A stretch of DNA of 64,000 nt from Pseudocercospora fijiensis CIRAD86. Its lineage: Eukaryota > Ascomycota > Dothideomycetes > Mycosphaerellales > Mycosphaerellaceae. This document shows, in pieces, positions 12,001 through 23,671 of the stretch. A program made the position numbers and the translations under genes. The stretch covers positions 1,855,053 to 1,919,052 of the forward strand of contig NW_006921534.1 in assembly GCF_000340215.1 (NCBI RefSeq). The letters run 5' to 3'. The notes below the pieces were generated by a model that was not told the origin of the DNA, did no database searches, and was given only the letters and a program-made list of their open reading frames with translations. Positions within the stretch are counted from its first letter, which is position 1; every line of letters starts with the position of its first letter.

Positions 12001-13700
12001 CGTTAATTAAAGTCTGATCAAACTCGTTACGCGTCCTATGCTCTTCTAAAGCTCTAGGCTCTTGTTCCGTATTACTAAGTTCGCTAATTAAAGTCTAATC
12101 AAACTCGCTACGCGTCCTATGCTCTTCGAAAGCTTAAGATTCTTCTCTTCTAATATACGGCCACTAAGCTATACGCTCGGGTAAGGTATAACGGAACAAA
12201 GACCGGCGTATAGCCTCCTACTTCTTATATAGCTATATCAGCTTGTCTCCCGACTTGCGCTTACGGCGAATCGTAACCTTCGATGCCTAAGGCGCGGGAG
12301 CGCTAGTTACGATTTTCTAACTTCTAATCGTAACCTCGTTCTCTATCTCGGATCTCCTTGCCGATTCATTCTGCAAGGCCTAGAGTGTTACCGTTCTATA
12401 GATAGAGATCGGCAGATTGTGGTAGAGGTAAGACACTGCGGACTAAAGGTCTTCGTTATCTAAGATTGTGGATAACCTACTATCGCGAGGGTCGTACTAG
12501 ATTAGTGTATTAGTCTAGGCATTAAACGCAATTCTCTTTAAAGCCTTAGTCTTGAGTTTAGTAAGGTCTAAGGCTATAGCGCCTTTGAAACGACCTCCTA
12601 GAGGCAAGAGTGTTGCGAGGCTTATTATAAAGGAGTCGGGATTCAGAGCATTACGGGAAACATTAGGCCCTATTTGCTCTTTCGTGCGCTCCGTAAGCTA
12701 AGAAGTAGCGAACACTTTAATAGACGTATATTCGTTAAAAGGGCGGCGATCGGGGAATGTTAATTCTTGCTCGTCGCTATCCTCTTTATCCTCCTCGTTA
12801 TCTACACTAGATAATGCTAGCGGAAAGGTATGCCGCTCGCGCGATGGATTATAAACAGGAATCTCTAGACGGTCGGCTAATTAGCGCTATCTCAGACTAT
12901 ACATATCTCTAAAGTTGTCGGACATACGAAGCTTCTATCTGTCGTTGTCGAGCGTATCCCGTAGTAGTAAAGTCGTAAACTATATAGGGACCTTAGGTGT
13001 GCTACGGTCGCGTAGAGGTGACCTCGCCCTAGCTTCGGTATCCGCGTAAAGTAATAACATTTCCGAGATGCTGTCTAGAAAAAAAATAGCCTTCTTCTAA
13101 TAGTTAGCGCTTTCGCTATTGAAGTGAAGGCCTTCGGTATCCGCGTTAAGTAATAACATTTCCGAGGCGGGAGGACGCCGGTCTTTGATATCTAAAGGAA
13201 AAATAGGCTTCTTCAAACGGTTAGCGCTTTCGCTATTGAAGTAAAGGCCTTTAGTCGTAGGCGGTATAACCGTATTATGCTAGGAGTTTGCGACGCTAGG
13301 TAGGGTTACAATCGGCATAGAAATAGCAGAGACCTTACGATCGCTACGAGTAACGCGCGCATCTAATCGCCTAGCGGAGTTAGGGGAGTCGACGTCGCCT
13401 TTCTAATTTCTACGAGTCGCTATCTAGTTCTAGGAGTGCTTGCTTTGTAACTACAAGTACGGAATAAACCTATAAATTATCTTAACGCAGTCTGCCTCTT
13501 CGAATTTACTATAGTGCCGCATAATAGGCTCTACTACGGAGTAGAATTGTCCGGTAATATACGCCGCGACCTCGTCTCGGATTCCACTCTATAGCTGCTT
13601 CGTTACCGGAGTCTTCTCTATATCGAATATTCCTCTTGTTCGGCTTTCCTCTATATAGGCATCCTTAATCTGTTGCTATAGGCGTTTGTAGTTTGAGAAG
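9052..13700 (-). pseudogene. SF2/SNF2-like helicase gene, module copy 1, RIP-inactivated
   Basis: From 11848 down to about 9055 one minus-strand frame stays open except for stops that RIP explains. Helicase motifs occur in the right order: a Walker A-like FMSGGKSIIAYF at about 11260-11225, a DExH-like VDEIY at about 10446-10432 (expected VDExH), FSGTFYDSG at about 10350-10325 (the SGTP motif III, with Phe in both copies), then STTPICSTGINL and FVDPI at about 9345-9280 and QAVSRFFRE-like motif VI near 9260 (its Q codon now TAA). This order and the 'xxSTGINL...VDP...QAxxRxxR' spacing favour the SNF2 branch over RecQ. The N-terminal third (about 13700-11700) is acidic, low in known motifs and carries 27-aa repeats. 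Assignment is by eye; start codon not determined. Confidence 0.68.
11700..12140 (-). repeat. 81-bp in-frame repeat encoding a 27-aa unit (copy 1)
   Basis: About 5.4 units of 81 bp lie inside the helicase gene. The minus-strand translation repeats a unit close to ALEEHGIDIEV.QTLI.ELGNTEQEPR, rich in Glu. Because 81 is divisible by three, unit number can change without breaking the frame; copy 2 has more units (25330-25870). Confidence 0.85.
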
Positions 13701-13719
13701 AAGGTGTCGAAGGTATGCT

Positions 13720-14352
13720 TATAGTTTAGGTCCTATTTGTATTCTGCGAATGCGCCGTCGTTTAGCGCTACGACCGTAGCTATAATAAAAGTGCGATACG
13801 CGAATGTTTATAGTAAAGAGATTATATAATAGCAAAGTGAGAATTACATATAGTAGGGTAACGCGCGCGATACGCGCCCCGCGATATATAGGGCGTGCAG
13901 ATAGGGATAGCGCGAAGCTTATTTCGGCTACAAAAAAAAAAACCAAACAACAAAAAAAAAAGTATGCCTACTTTGTCTCTATTCGTACCCTTCTACTACA
14001 ACTAAGATAGCATACAGATCAATTAGTAACGCGCTCGCGGCCGGATTAACGTATATAGCTGCCCTCCTTACTTCTACTAAAACACCGGCATAACTAGCGC
14101 CTAGCTACTAAGAGAGACAGAAGCAACGCAACAAGAAGAAGAAAAAGAACGTACAAGAACACCGCAACAAGCTATATTAAGCGTACAGAGACGGACTATA
14201 GTCGAGGTTCGAAAGAGATAATATCCTACGCCTACCGCGTAATAAGCCTACGAAAAAGAATGCTAAAGCTCGTATAAAGGCATAGCTCGACTTATTTGAG
14301 AAAGAGGTATGTTCTATATAATCCTAAGCGACCCTAAAGACTGTTGCTCTCT
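13720..14352. promoter_or_regulatory. Divergent intergenic region of module copy 1, 5' part
   Basis: This lies between the start side of the minus-strand helicase gene and the start side of the plus-strand gene, so it should hold both promoters. It includes an A-rich tract at about 13931-13961. No TATA box or start can be called with confidence. At 14060-14180 the sequence resumes close similarity to copy 2 (30790-30900). Confidence 0.4.
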
Positions 14353-14680
14353 ACCGTAACGACCGACGCGGGCCTCAACCTTAATTAGACCTTAATTGAA
14401 CATCTAGCTCTATATCTACTAAGCCTTACTCCTCGCCGTAACGACCGACGCGGGCCTTAACCTTAATCAGACCTTAATTAAGTATCTGCCTCTGTATCTA
14501 CTAAGCCTTACTCCTCGCCGATACGACCGACGCGGGCCTTAACCTTAATTAGACCTTAATTTAGCATCTGCCTCTGTATCTACTAAGCCTTACTCCTCGC
14601 CGAGACAACCGATACGGGCCTCAACTTTAATTAGACCTTAATTGGATATCTAGTTCTGCATCCGCCTACGCATTATATAA
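14353..14680 (+). repeat. 82-bp minisatellite, 4 units, between the divergent module genes (copy 1)
   Basis: Units start at 14353, 14436, 14518 and 14600 (83, 82 and 82 bp apart) with CCGTAACGACCGACGCGGGC or a close variant, followed by TTAATTAGACCTTAATT and a run ending CTACTAAGCCTTACTCCTCG. Copy 2 carries about five units at 31020-31410. Its place upstream of the plus-strand gene suggests a cis-regulatory or binding array, which is inference. Confidence 0.85.
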
Positions 14681-14879
14681 GATATCGAGGGTCCTACATT
14701 TTAGGGGCTCTACTGCCCTATACCGTACCGGTATAGTTACATAGGATATAGAAGGAGAAGAAGAGTGTCTCACGTTGTCGGAAGCGGTACTAGTAACATC
14801 GACATATCCGGACGTCCTACGCTATCCGGAGTACTCGTGCTTTCGTACTGCTAGGAGGTTTTAGGATATTGTTTCGCCG

Positions 14880-17800
14880 ATGTGGATGCTAACTAACGAC
14901 GTTGTTAGCATAACTCTCTCCTACGCTACCTACATCTATACTTTCGCCTAATATAGTATAAAAGCGAGCACGAGGATAGGGAGGATAAAGAGAACGAGGA
15001 GGATAAGGAATCTAAAGAGGACGAGGAGGATAAGGAGGATAACGAGACTAGACGGCATTAAGGTAGTAAAGATAACATTCCTGCTACCGACGACGATAAC
15101 GACGATAATAACGATATATACGCCCGCGAAGAACGTTACCCTAGGCGTGCTATAGACGCTCGTCGCCGCGTAAAGGAGTTAAACAATCCGTTAACTAAAG
15201 GCACGCGAGGCACTCGAGCTACTATATAGAATCGCCTAAATCCTCTAGACACTCTACGTCCGCCTGTACTAATCCCTTATAAGTCTACGACTACGCGACG
15301 CTAGCAGATTACCGGCCGAAAAGAAGAGCTTAAGTATGCACACCTCCCGGAGGGCTATATACACATATCGGAAGATAATTTCTTTTAAGATACAAGCAAG
15401 CGGAAGGGAGAATTACCTAAACATAGCGCTCCGCTATCAAACCGAAAACTAAATAATCGCGGTAGCAATGTCGGCGGCAAGCGGAAGAGGGAATCATCCG
15501 AATATAGAGCTCTACTACTAAAGCGAAAGGTAGATAATCGCGGAGGCAACGTCGGCGGCAAGTAGAAGACTATATCGACAAAGATTACGGGAAAGGTAAG
15601 TGCTTTACACTATCAGTCGTAGGACAATGCTTATAAAAAAAAAAACAGGCGTCGTCGCTCTCGAAGGCTTCTAATAAAGACGAGGCGGAGGTGTTACATA
15701 GGCTACCGTTTAAGGACATTCATAGACGTTAGGTTTAGGCATATAGCGCAGAGCTAGAAAACGAGCTTAAGTTGTTTCTTAAGAGCACGTATGGATTTGG
15801 TATAGCTTTCGAAGAAGTCGAGCTAAACAAGAGTACGGGAATTGCAACTAAGATATATAAGCACGTGCGTCGTAGTATAGTACCGATAGGGATAGAGACA
15901 GAATTGATTGGTATAACTAAGGGCTGAGTAGATACTATATAGCGTAGCCCGTCGCACGACTGCGTATTCTTGGTTCTAGCTAGGGCTTTTGCGCTCCTCG
16001 GGCCGCTCGGGTCGCGTTATATATTACGTCTTCAAACTCAACTCTACTTCCTCTTTATCGCTATTACCTTGCTCGATGAACTCTACTATTTACTATACTA
16101 GCCGCGTAACGTAGAACATTGTCCTTCGCTGCTGTGTTTCGATGCTATTAGCATTCTAGAATGTGAAGCTCTTCCTAATAGAGCATACGCGTCTGTCGAA
16201 GTTAAAGGCTCAAACTAGCTCGAGGACGGTGTATGCATATATGCTATAGTTTAATCGAATAAGTTCCTTAACGGGGAGATCTTTCGAGGTACGGGTATGT
16301 TTTCTTTGCTCTATAGCGGTTCTGACCGACATTTCGGAATGACGAAGCTCTTCTTAGCTAAGCACACGCATTCAGAGGAGTCGACGGCTCAAAGCAGTCA
16401 AAAGAAATTTCACGTGCCCTTAGACCCTATCTCTTCTTATCGAGGCTTGCCTACTCGACTACGTTAACGCCTGCTCTGCCGACTATGTTGCCTCTAAGGG
16501 CTTCGAAGCTCAAAGTGGAGCGGTAATGGAATTTGACGGCGTCTTCTATATTAGGCAGGGCGAAGCGCGAATACAAGGCTAGGCTATCTTGTCTCAGCCA
16601 CAGTCTGGGCCACGGAGGCTTGGTTTCCCTTTGTATACAGCGGCATACTATTAGAAGCATATATGCCCGAACGATATTACAAACTCTCCTCGTCGGTTAA
16701 GACTGTCCAACACTAGGACGAGGACTCACACGTCGATCAAGACGAAGATATCTAGCAGAACTCGGATAAGGATTCGCATATCCACTAAGATAAGGATTCC
16801 TATGTCGAACAAGACGATGTCAACTTAGACGAAGATCACTCTTGCCGATAGTGATGCTTATGCCCGACATACACCCTGTCAATCGGGTTATTATACTACA
16901 AACTTTAGCCACGCCGTAATCCCTTTTATTAGACGAGGCGCCCTTATTAGAGTTTGATTCTATATAAGCGAGACGCTACTACTAGAGATTGGTTCTATAC
17001 ACGACGTAATATATAGAACTTGATTATACTTTAATTGTACGCGTAACGCCTCGTTATGCTTTGATTCTATACGTAACGCCTTGTTGCTTCTATATATAAC
17101 GCCTTGTTATACTTTGATTCTACGCGTAACGCCTTATTATATTTTGATTTTGCGCGTAATACTCGCGCTAGGCCTTGATTTACACTTGGCGCTCTAATTA
17201 GAATTTGATTCTATACGTGACGCTACTACTAGAACTTGATTCTGCACGTAACGCGTAATTACACTTTGATTCTTATACGTGACGCGTAATCACACTTTGA
17301 TTCTTATACGTAACGCCCTTATTACACTTTAATTTACTATACGACGCCTAATTAGAGTCTTATTGCAGCATCGAGGATACGTACCTCTATTACCGTTGTC
17401 GCCCTTCCTGTAAATTCGACGAGGAGATAGCGCGCTCTACTAGTAGGTCTAATCTACGTTAGCAAAGATCAATATTAACTAATCTGTTGTAGAGAGAACG
17501 CGCTCCTACGATAGCGACCTCGATTTCTCTAACGGCGCCGCTCCTATTGTTAAGAGGCAAATACGAAAGAATTAAGCCTAGACTGCTACTATAGAGAACA
17601 TGCTTCGGAGGCGCCGGATCCAAGAAGAGCTAGAGATGGAGGTTACTACAATCAGCTCCGACTATACGCCCGCCGCCAAGTACGCTTTTTGTAATTACTA
17701 GCGCTACTAGTGCAAGTGCCGGGATGCAGATTAGTTTAGAGGTCTAGACGATATAATACGAAAGGCATTTCTCTAACGACGACTGCCCTTTAACGAGAGA

Positions 17801-19085
17801 GATGTCTTTAATGTACAAACTTGTCTATTCGGTCTCGTTTATTAGCATCGTTGGATTATAGCCGTTACCTAGACTAGGGATTTCCTAGGAGCTCTAGATA
17901 GCGACTCGAGCGTTCCTTAGGCGTACCTCCCTCTTTTACTCGAAGATCGTACTTTTCAATATATAATTAGCGTTCGAGGTTTCGATATTGTATACTAGCT
18001 CGGGTATAGAGGCCCTTTTAATATTACGAGAATCTATAAGTACTTCGACGAGACGCGATGCTTTCGATTACCGCAGATTCGCTATAATCTAAAACACATA
18101 ACTATAGGCATCCTAGTTATAGGGCCTTTATATAGGTGCCTACGCCCTAACTGTACAGTCCGATACTACAATCTACAGATTCGACTAGTAATACAGATCT
18201 TCCTTAGCCGACTCGACAGTACTAAAGCTCGCTCGCTCCTATACAGCTCCTAGCTCTAATGCTCTCCTATTACCTACTCTCATCTCGACGAGAACAGCCT
18301 ATACGGAAATCCTTCGCATACTATATATAAGCTTTTCGTACAAAATAGCTATCGGACGTCGGTATGTGCAGCTAGTAGTGTCTGCTCTAGTCGTTAGGTG
18401 CATCTCGATCCTCTATGTCTCTCTAACATCTAGGCTAGAAATGCTACGAACATCAATGAAATTCGTATAGCCGAAGAAGCTTAGATACTAGCATTTAAGC
18501 GTGCTAGACTAGATAGCGTCCTTACGAACCTAAGCACTTATGCCGAGTAAGGCTGCACTTACCTCCACTTCTAGCTAGATATGCTCTATTACTATATGCA
18601 ATGCTACTTTCTACCGCTCCCCTTAATAATAGTCCTCGATCCTCTAGCTTCGAAATACCCGGGCTACGAGTTCTATATACACTTGGTTAATCGATCTTAT
18701 TTGCCCGCTCCTACGGGAGAGGCCGAGTCGTATCGCCGAACGCGTTTCTAATTATATGTCCTCTGCTATTACTTCTTCGGCAAGTGTGCGGACAGTACTC
18801 TAGGATACGGCCAACCGCGTAACACTAATGCCGTCTATGCTGCTACAAGTTTTTCGATTAGCTTAGTTACGGACTGCTTTACGATGAATCAAAAAGACCG
18901 CAACCCGACTGCTTTAGGCCGTATTAGGATCAAGTCGAAGCAGAAGCGTAACACGACTACGTCCGATATAGTAGAATACTAAGAATGCGAAAGTGAAGGC
19001 CAAAACCAACATATACTATAGATAGAATCCAAAGTAGGCTCCTAGGAGCATTGTTCTAGTTATATTACGATTCCGGTGTTGCTGC
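14880..19085 (+). pseudogene. Unknown charged nuclear-type protein gene, module copy 1, RIP-inactivated
   Basis: I do not recognise this family. The first part (about 14990-15600) is an acidic EED/KED-rich stretch, then an Arg-rich block (REERYPRRAIDARRRV), then two or more repeats of KRK..LPKHSAPLSNRKL.NRGGNVGG. Later come a stretch with Cys pairs (YRCRPSCKFDEE near 17370; CNY.RY.CKCRD near 17690), the block FNERDVFNVQTCLFGLVY near 17790-17850, and RPNCTVRYYNLQIRLVIQIF near 18150. The frame from about 17340 to 19080 is continuous except for RIP-type stops. It crosses into the 5' side of repeat copy 2. Basic repeats and acidic tracts suggest a chromatin or DNA-binding protein, but no known domain is assigned. 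Start and possible introns are uncertain. Confidence 0.5.
17020..17330 (+). repeat. ~30-bp degenerate repeat inside the unknown module gene (copy 1)
   Basis: Repeats of a unit like CTTTGATTCTACGCGTAACG followed by a short CCTTATTATA-type spacer. In copy 2 (33300-33420) three cleaner units translate as YFDSTRNALS-like decapeptides. Unit spacing is irregular in copy 1 because of mutations and variant units. Confidence 0.6.
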
Positions 19086-19139
19086 TTTTTTTTTCTTTTA
19101 GTTTTTTTTTTTTCCTTAGAAGAAAAGCTTTTCTATTGT

Positions 19140-19610
19140 ATATGAAATAAGCTGTGATTAGTATATCTCTAATCAAACTGTGATTAAAGTATGCATGTAT
19201 TAAGCTCCTATCGCCCGCTTCGCCCGCCCCTCTTACTTATAGTGTCTCTAATTAAACTATAATTAAAGAATGCATATATTAAGCTCCTATCGCCCGCTTC
19301 GCTAGCTCCTCTTACTTGCGGTATCTCTAATCAAACTGTGATTAAAGTATGTATGTATTAAGCTCCTATCGCCCGCTTTGCTAGCTCCTCTTACTTACGG
19401 TAGCTAGAATTAAACTGTAATTACAGTATGCATGCATTAAGCTCCTATCGCCCGCTTCGCTAGCTCCTCTTCCTTACGGTATCTCTAATCAAACTGTAAT
19501 CAAAGTATGTATGCATTAAGCTCCTATCGCCCGCTTCGCTAGCTCCTCTTGCGTGCGGTAGCTCGAATTAGGCTGTAATCAAGGTACACACGTATCAAGC
19601 GCCTACCTCT
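19140..19610 (+). repeat. 79-bp minisatellite, about 6 units (module copy 2)
   Basis: Same unit as 8675-8995, again between the converging ends of the plus-strand gene of copy 1 and the helicase gene of copy 2. It has more units than the copy-1 array, so repeat number has changed since duplication. Confidence 0.85.
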
Positions 19611-20270
19611 CGCCTTAGCAGATCGGAATCTTGGTTATTAGTATAAAATGAACTAAGCTGACGTCTAGCAGCCTTCTGTCCCCCTAATTTCTTAGTCTCC
19701 CTACCTCTATAGACATATTAAGCTTTGGAATAAACTTGCCGATGAATCCGACCGTGTAGCGGATGCTATGCCCGTACGTAAGTCTTAGGTCGTGTGTCTC
19801 TGCTAGTTGGGTCTCTGTTTCTTCTCGCTTCTAGCATATGCTTTGCGGACGAAGCGAGAAACAACTTAGATCACCTCGTTAGTTAGCTATATAGGGTCGA
19901 CGAACACGACTATGCTGCCCCTATATAGATTAATGCCGGTACTGTAGGCAGGTGTAGTAGAAAATAGCTCCTTGCCCGACAACTGCGAGGGAATTGTCGC
20001 TAGCTCTAGGAAGACAACTGGCAATCCATCTTTCTACGCTTTAAGGGCGAAGAATTTTGTAATAGGTAGGGAGGCACCGAAGGCTGCACTTTTTCTGCTA
20101 GCAGTCCTGTTGTCACCTTTCCGCTACTCTGCACTTAGTCTCTTTAAAGCCTTGTATCTCTCGCTGCCGGCGACTGGTATATCGAAATGCCTGGCGGTCG
20201 GGTTGTCTTTCTTGTTACTAAACAAGCCTAACATCTCCGCTTGGTCTGTAGTAAGACGAGATCGAAAATA

Positions 20271-20273
<3 letters not shown>

Positions 20274-20302
<29 letters not shown>

Positions 20303-20413
20303 TTTTTTTTTTTGGCTAGGAGATGTCTCCCCCCTGCCGTGTATTAGACATACGATTTTGCATAGCGAGTCGGGTCTGCGATTTATTGTACAGAAGAGAA
20401 AATTATAAGCAGT
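20274..20413. other. Poly-T tract and ~100 bp of unique sequence next to MULE A
   Basis: A pyrimidine run ending in about 30 T residues (about 20274-20313) is followed by about 100 bp with no match to module copy 1 or to the MULE-like elements. Read on the minus strand this resembles the poly-A tail of a short, 5'-truncated retroinsertion, or filler DNA at a deletion. The helicase-gene segment matching 9690-9845 is missing here. Confidence 0.45.
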
Positions 20414-23400
20414 TGTTAGAAGATTTTAGTGCCCGGCCGATTAGCCCTATATATAATTTCCGAGGCATTCCTTCGTAGATAACCGGATCTAAGAAGTGTT
20501 AATATTGCTAGCTAAAACAGGCATTCCGCGGATGCTAGGGTCTCTAACTTTATATTATCGAAACCTAATAGTATAGGGCCTATTTTCTATATAGGAGGTA
20601 TTACTAAAGTCGCTATAGCTGTCTATTATTACTATAATACTTATTAACTTATTTAATCTAGCTCTTTAATATAGCTTATCTTATCCCTATTTCTATAACC
20701 TATTAACTACGCTATTCGCTATTTAGTCCGTTAACCTAAGGCTCCTTTATACCGAAAGAATAGTTTAAATAGATATAGCCCTTTATAACTAACTTCTAAG
20801 AGAAACACAAGGGCGCTCGTTATAAGGATAGGTTATCGTAGCGGACGATATACTACTATCGTTATCGGCGTAACTTTAATCGCAATCGAGAGCTAGGTAT
20901 TAGTATCTATAAGGTAGAGTTTTATAAGAACCTATACGACGCGTCGATAGCTATAATCGTAGTATTCGATCGGAAGGCGGATAAGGAGCCTTATAGCTAT
21001 AAGGTCGCTCGAGGAGACCGCGATTCGGCGTATAGTAACAACAATATTTATAGTTATACGATAGACTATATAGTAAGGTTAATATAGTAGATTAAGTCGT
21101 ATTACGAAGCTAACTAGTTATAGGATGTAAGGGCTTCTAGTAACGGCCTCCGGGTTATTATCGAACACTTAATAGATTAGTATAACTATAAAACGGCTTA
21201 TATATTCTACCTGCTAAAGGAGAGTACTAATATAGGTCGTCTTACTATTATTAGAGCGCACTATGCAAAGAAGGGTATTATAAAGTAGTCTGCTAAGAAG
21301 AACCTAAAGAGGGTGTCCCTAACTAAGAAGGGCAATATTCGATTATAGCTAGACAACCTTAATCGTTATCTCGGCCCTCTTACAGACGATATAATAGGCG
21401 TAGGACTTTCCTATAAGGCTCTCTCTATCCGTATAGAGGCATTCTAGTATAAAGGTGTTATATAGCAGGCCGACTAGTAGCGTAAGTTGCTAAATAATAG
21501 TATTGCTAGAGATATAGGTTCCTATTTCCGGTCCCTATTTCCTAGCTATTAGTACCTTAGGCATTAGCTTTCCGACTTTCTTCCTAATATACAAATTTCG
21601 ATAGTAACGACTAACCGTCTATATATAGTTATTTCTCTTCGATACGACCTATAAAACGTCCGATAATAACTTCTACCTATTTATAGTCTATATCTGTAAT
21701 GCCTTCGGCTTCTAGATACTAGGGGGGCATATATTGCTATAGAGCTAGCGAGTAAAGCTACTTAAGGCTAGGCTTTAAGTATTAAAGAAATAGGCACCCG
21801 GCTAGAAGCCTATAGTAGCTATAACTAACGACTCGGCTTAAGAACAACGCGCTATTCGACTAGCATTTAAAGAGGAGGAAATAACTATGTATCTCTATTA
21901 ACGATACGCTAAAGAGACCTTCCTACGACACTTCCCCGAGAAGTAGTATCTATAGGTTTAGCGGCTGTTCTCCTACGCGATTTACTACGCCCGTAGCGAC
22001 GTAGAAGTTATCGATACTATTAATAGAATAGTATAGGAATTAAGAGACAACTATGCTTTAGATAGACAGGTATAATACCTTATTAATAACTAGCGTAAGA
22101 AGTCGTATTTATAGGCGACTTAGGTACGGCTAGGAAGCCCTCTTTTAATATAGGTCCGGATAATATCGTCTCTCGAGGGCTATTATAACGCTATTAAATA
22201 CGATAAGAGGAAGGAGATAGTCTAGCTGTCTATATATAGCACTATAGTCGAGTTAATAACAATCGACGCTCGATTGTTATAGAAGGCAGACCTCTAAATA
22301 TACTAGGTTAGGAAATCTACTAACTTCTAGAAGGTTAAAGAGATGCTATTCTTCGAGCGGCTTCAACCTCTAGCGGCTTAGAACCTTGTTAGAAAGCAAC
22401 TGTTAATTATAGAAGAGTATAAGGCAAAAGGCCTTCCGACTTACTATAGCCTTATGCTATATAATAATAGACAGGAGCCGGCTTACTATAACTGCCTTCT
22501 ATAGTTTTAAACCTACTTGCCTTGTTACTATATCCTTAGGTTCTACCTATTTGTTACGCCCTTAATACTCTAGTAATAATAGCTATACGTTAATTAATAT
22601 ACCGGCTTTAATTCTACGAATATAAGCCTATATTAGAAGCAGCAAGACAGCGATTAACTATAGCTAGAAGGCTATAAAGACACGCGGAAGCTATAGACTA
22701 TAGAGGACCTATATCTCCGTAATTTAAGGTCGTACTATAACGAGGCCGCCGAAGGCCTATTTTAATACTTCTATCGCATTCGCGACGATAAGACCGTTAA
22801 TCTAGTAGTACGTAATAGCTATATACGTAGCTTCCTTCGTAAGGTTAAGGATACGCTATATAGCCTTACTAACTACTCGATTACTAACTACTACGAGAGC
22901 GGCGCCCCTAAGGTTACCTTTATAGGTAAGCGGCCGCGCTACTAGACCTTATACCTTCTAGCGTAGCCGACGACTCTAACTTAGTCGATAATAATAATAA
23001 TAACAACCTTCCGAGCGCTAGCTATAGCGCGGCCGCCGCGATAGCGATAATAATAGCGTATTAAATAGGCTCTATTATCGTTACCTATACGCCCTTACTT
23101 CGAGCCGCTATATCGTAAGTCGCTACTAGATATATAGTTAGTATAGCCTATAGATATCGACTTAGTTAAAGAGGTAGATTTAATAGGCGATACGCCTAGA
23201 GCGTCGAATACGTCCTTTATCGACCTTATAACGCCTTAGCGGCCGTTACGAGTTATAGACCTTAGATTAGAGGTATTAGTAGCTTCTTAATATAACTAGA
23301 TAGATAACGACGACGCGATACGTAAAATAAAGAGTAAGAGAAGGACTTCTAATCGATATAGCGATAGCAATAAGAGGCAGAGATAATATAGCGATAGTAA

Positions 23401-23671
23401 TAAGAGGTAGAGTTAATATAGCGATAGTAATAGCGACTATATATAGGCCTATAGTACTAGTAATACGCATTAATATTAGAGTTAACCCCTATCTATCTAG
23501 TCGACTAATTAGGCAAGCCGTCGTGCTAAGAACACCCTCCTTCTTAACCCTAATCGTTACCTTAGCTAAGGCTATTCTAATCCGGAATAGGTTATACTAC
23601 TATATCGGGACTCTGTTAGTAAACTTTAGTAGCTACAGCCTAGAAGAGTAGTACACTAAAATCTTTGGACA
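20414..23671 (+). mobile_element. MULE-like DNA transposon A (degenerate TIRs)
   Basis: The element interrupts module copy 2. Its left end TGTTAGAAGATTTTAGTG and the reverse complement of its right end, TGTCCAAAGATTTTAGTG, match as a degenerate TIR. A second copy of the same family lies at 27405-30635 with nearly equal length (3258 and 3231 bp). No convincing 9-bp target duplication was found, so the ends may be off by a few bases. Confidence 0.62.
20790..23070 (+). pseudogene. MULE-like transposase relic of element A
   Basis: Plus-strand reading gives an N-terminal FAR1-like part (RTIYYYRYRRNFNRNRELG; a second-copy counterpart exists), a catalytic-core-like IVAITNDSAQEQRAIRLAF near 21820-21870 preceded in both copies by an LFDVTYKT-type block, and the partner segment RYAKETFLRHFPE near 21900-21940. 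C-terminally LPCYYILRFYLFVTP near 22520 fits a SWIM zinc finger (CxH) whose His has become Tyr. Many RIP stops occur. The MULE assignment rests on these blocks together and is tentative. Confidence 0.5.

Larger units (their letters stand above)
8112..18588. repeat. Tandem module copy 1 (~10.5 kb, helicase plus unknown gene)
   Basis: Sequence from about 8112 matches sequence from about 18591 (for example ATGCCACTTTCTACCGC at 8121 and ATGCTACTTTCTACCGC at 18601), giving a period of 10,480 bp. Similarity then runs collinearly through both units: 79-bp minisatellite, minus-strand helicase gene, divergent intergenic repeats, plus-strand gene. Because the plus-strand gene runs through the 18588/18589 border, this border is the repeat period and not an element end. 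The left limit at 8112 is where similarity to copy 2 begins; sequence left of it is unrelated. No transposon insertion is visible in copy 1. Confidence 0.75.

Noticed and set aside
9052..13700. RecQ-type telomere-linked helicase
   Set aside because: The region expected to be motif VI reads QAVSRFFRE-like, not the QESGRAGRDG-like RecQ form, and no OrsD-type zinc-finger region was recognised.
8112..19610. 8112-9000 and 18589-19610 as long terminal repeats of one element
   Set aside because: Similarity continues past 19610 through the helicase gene and the next divergent region, so this is a tandem duplication of the whole unit.
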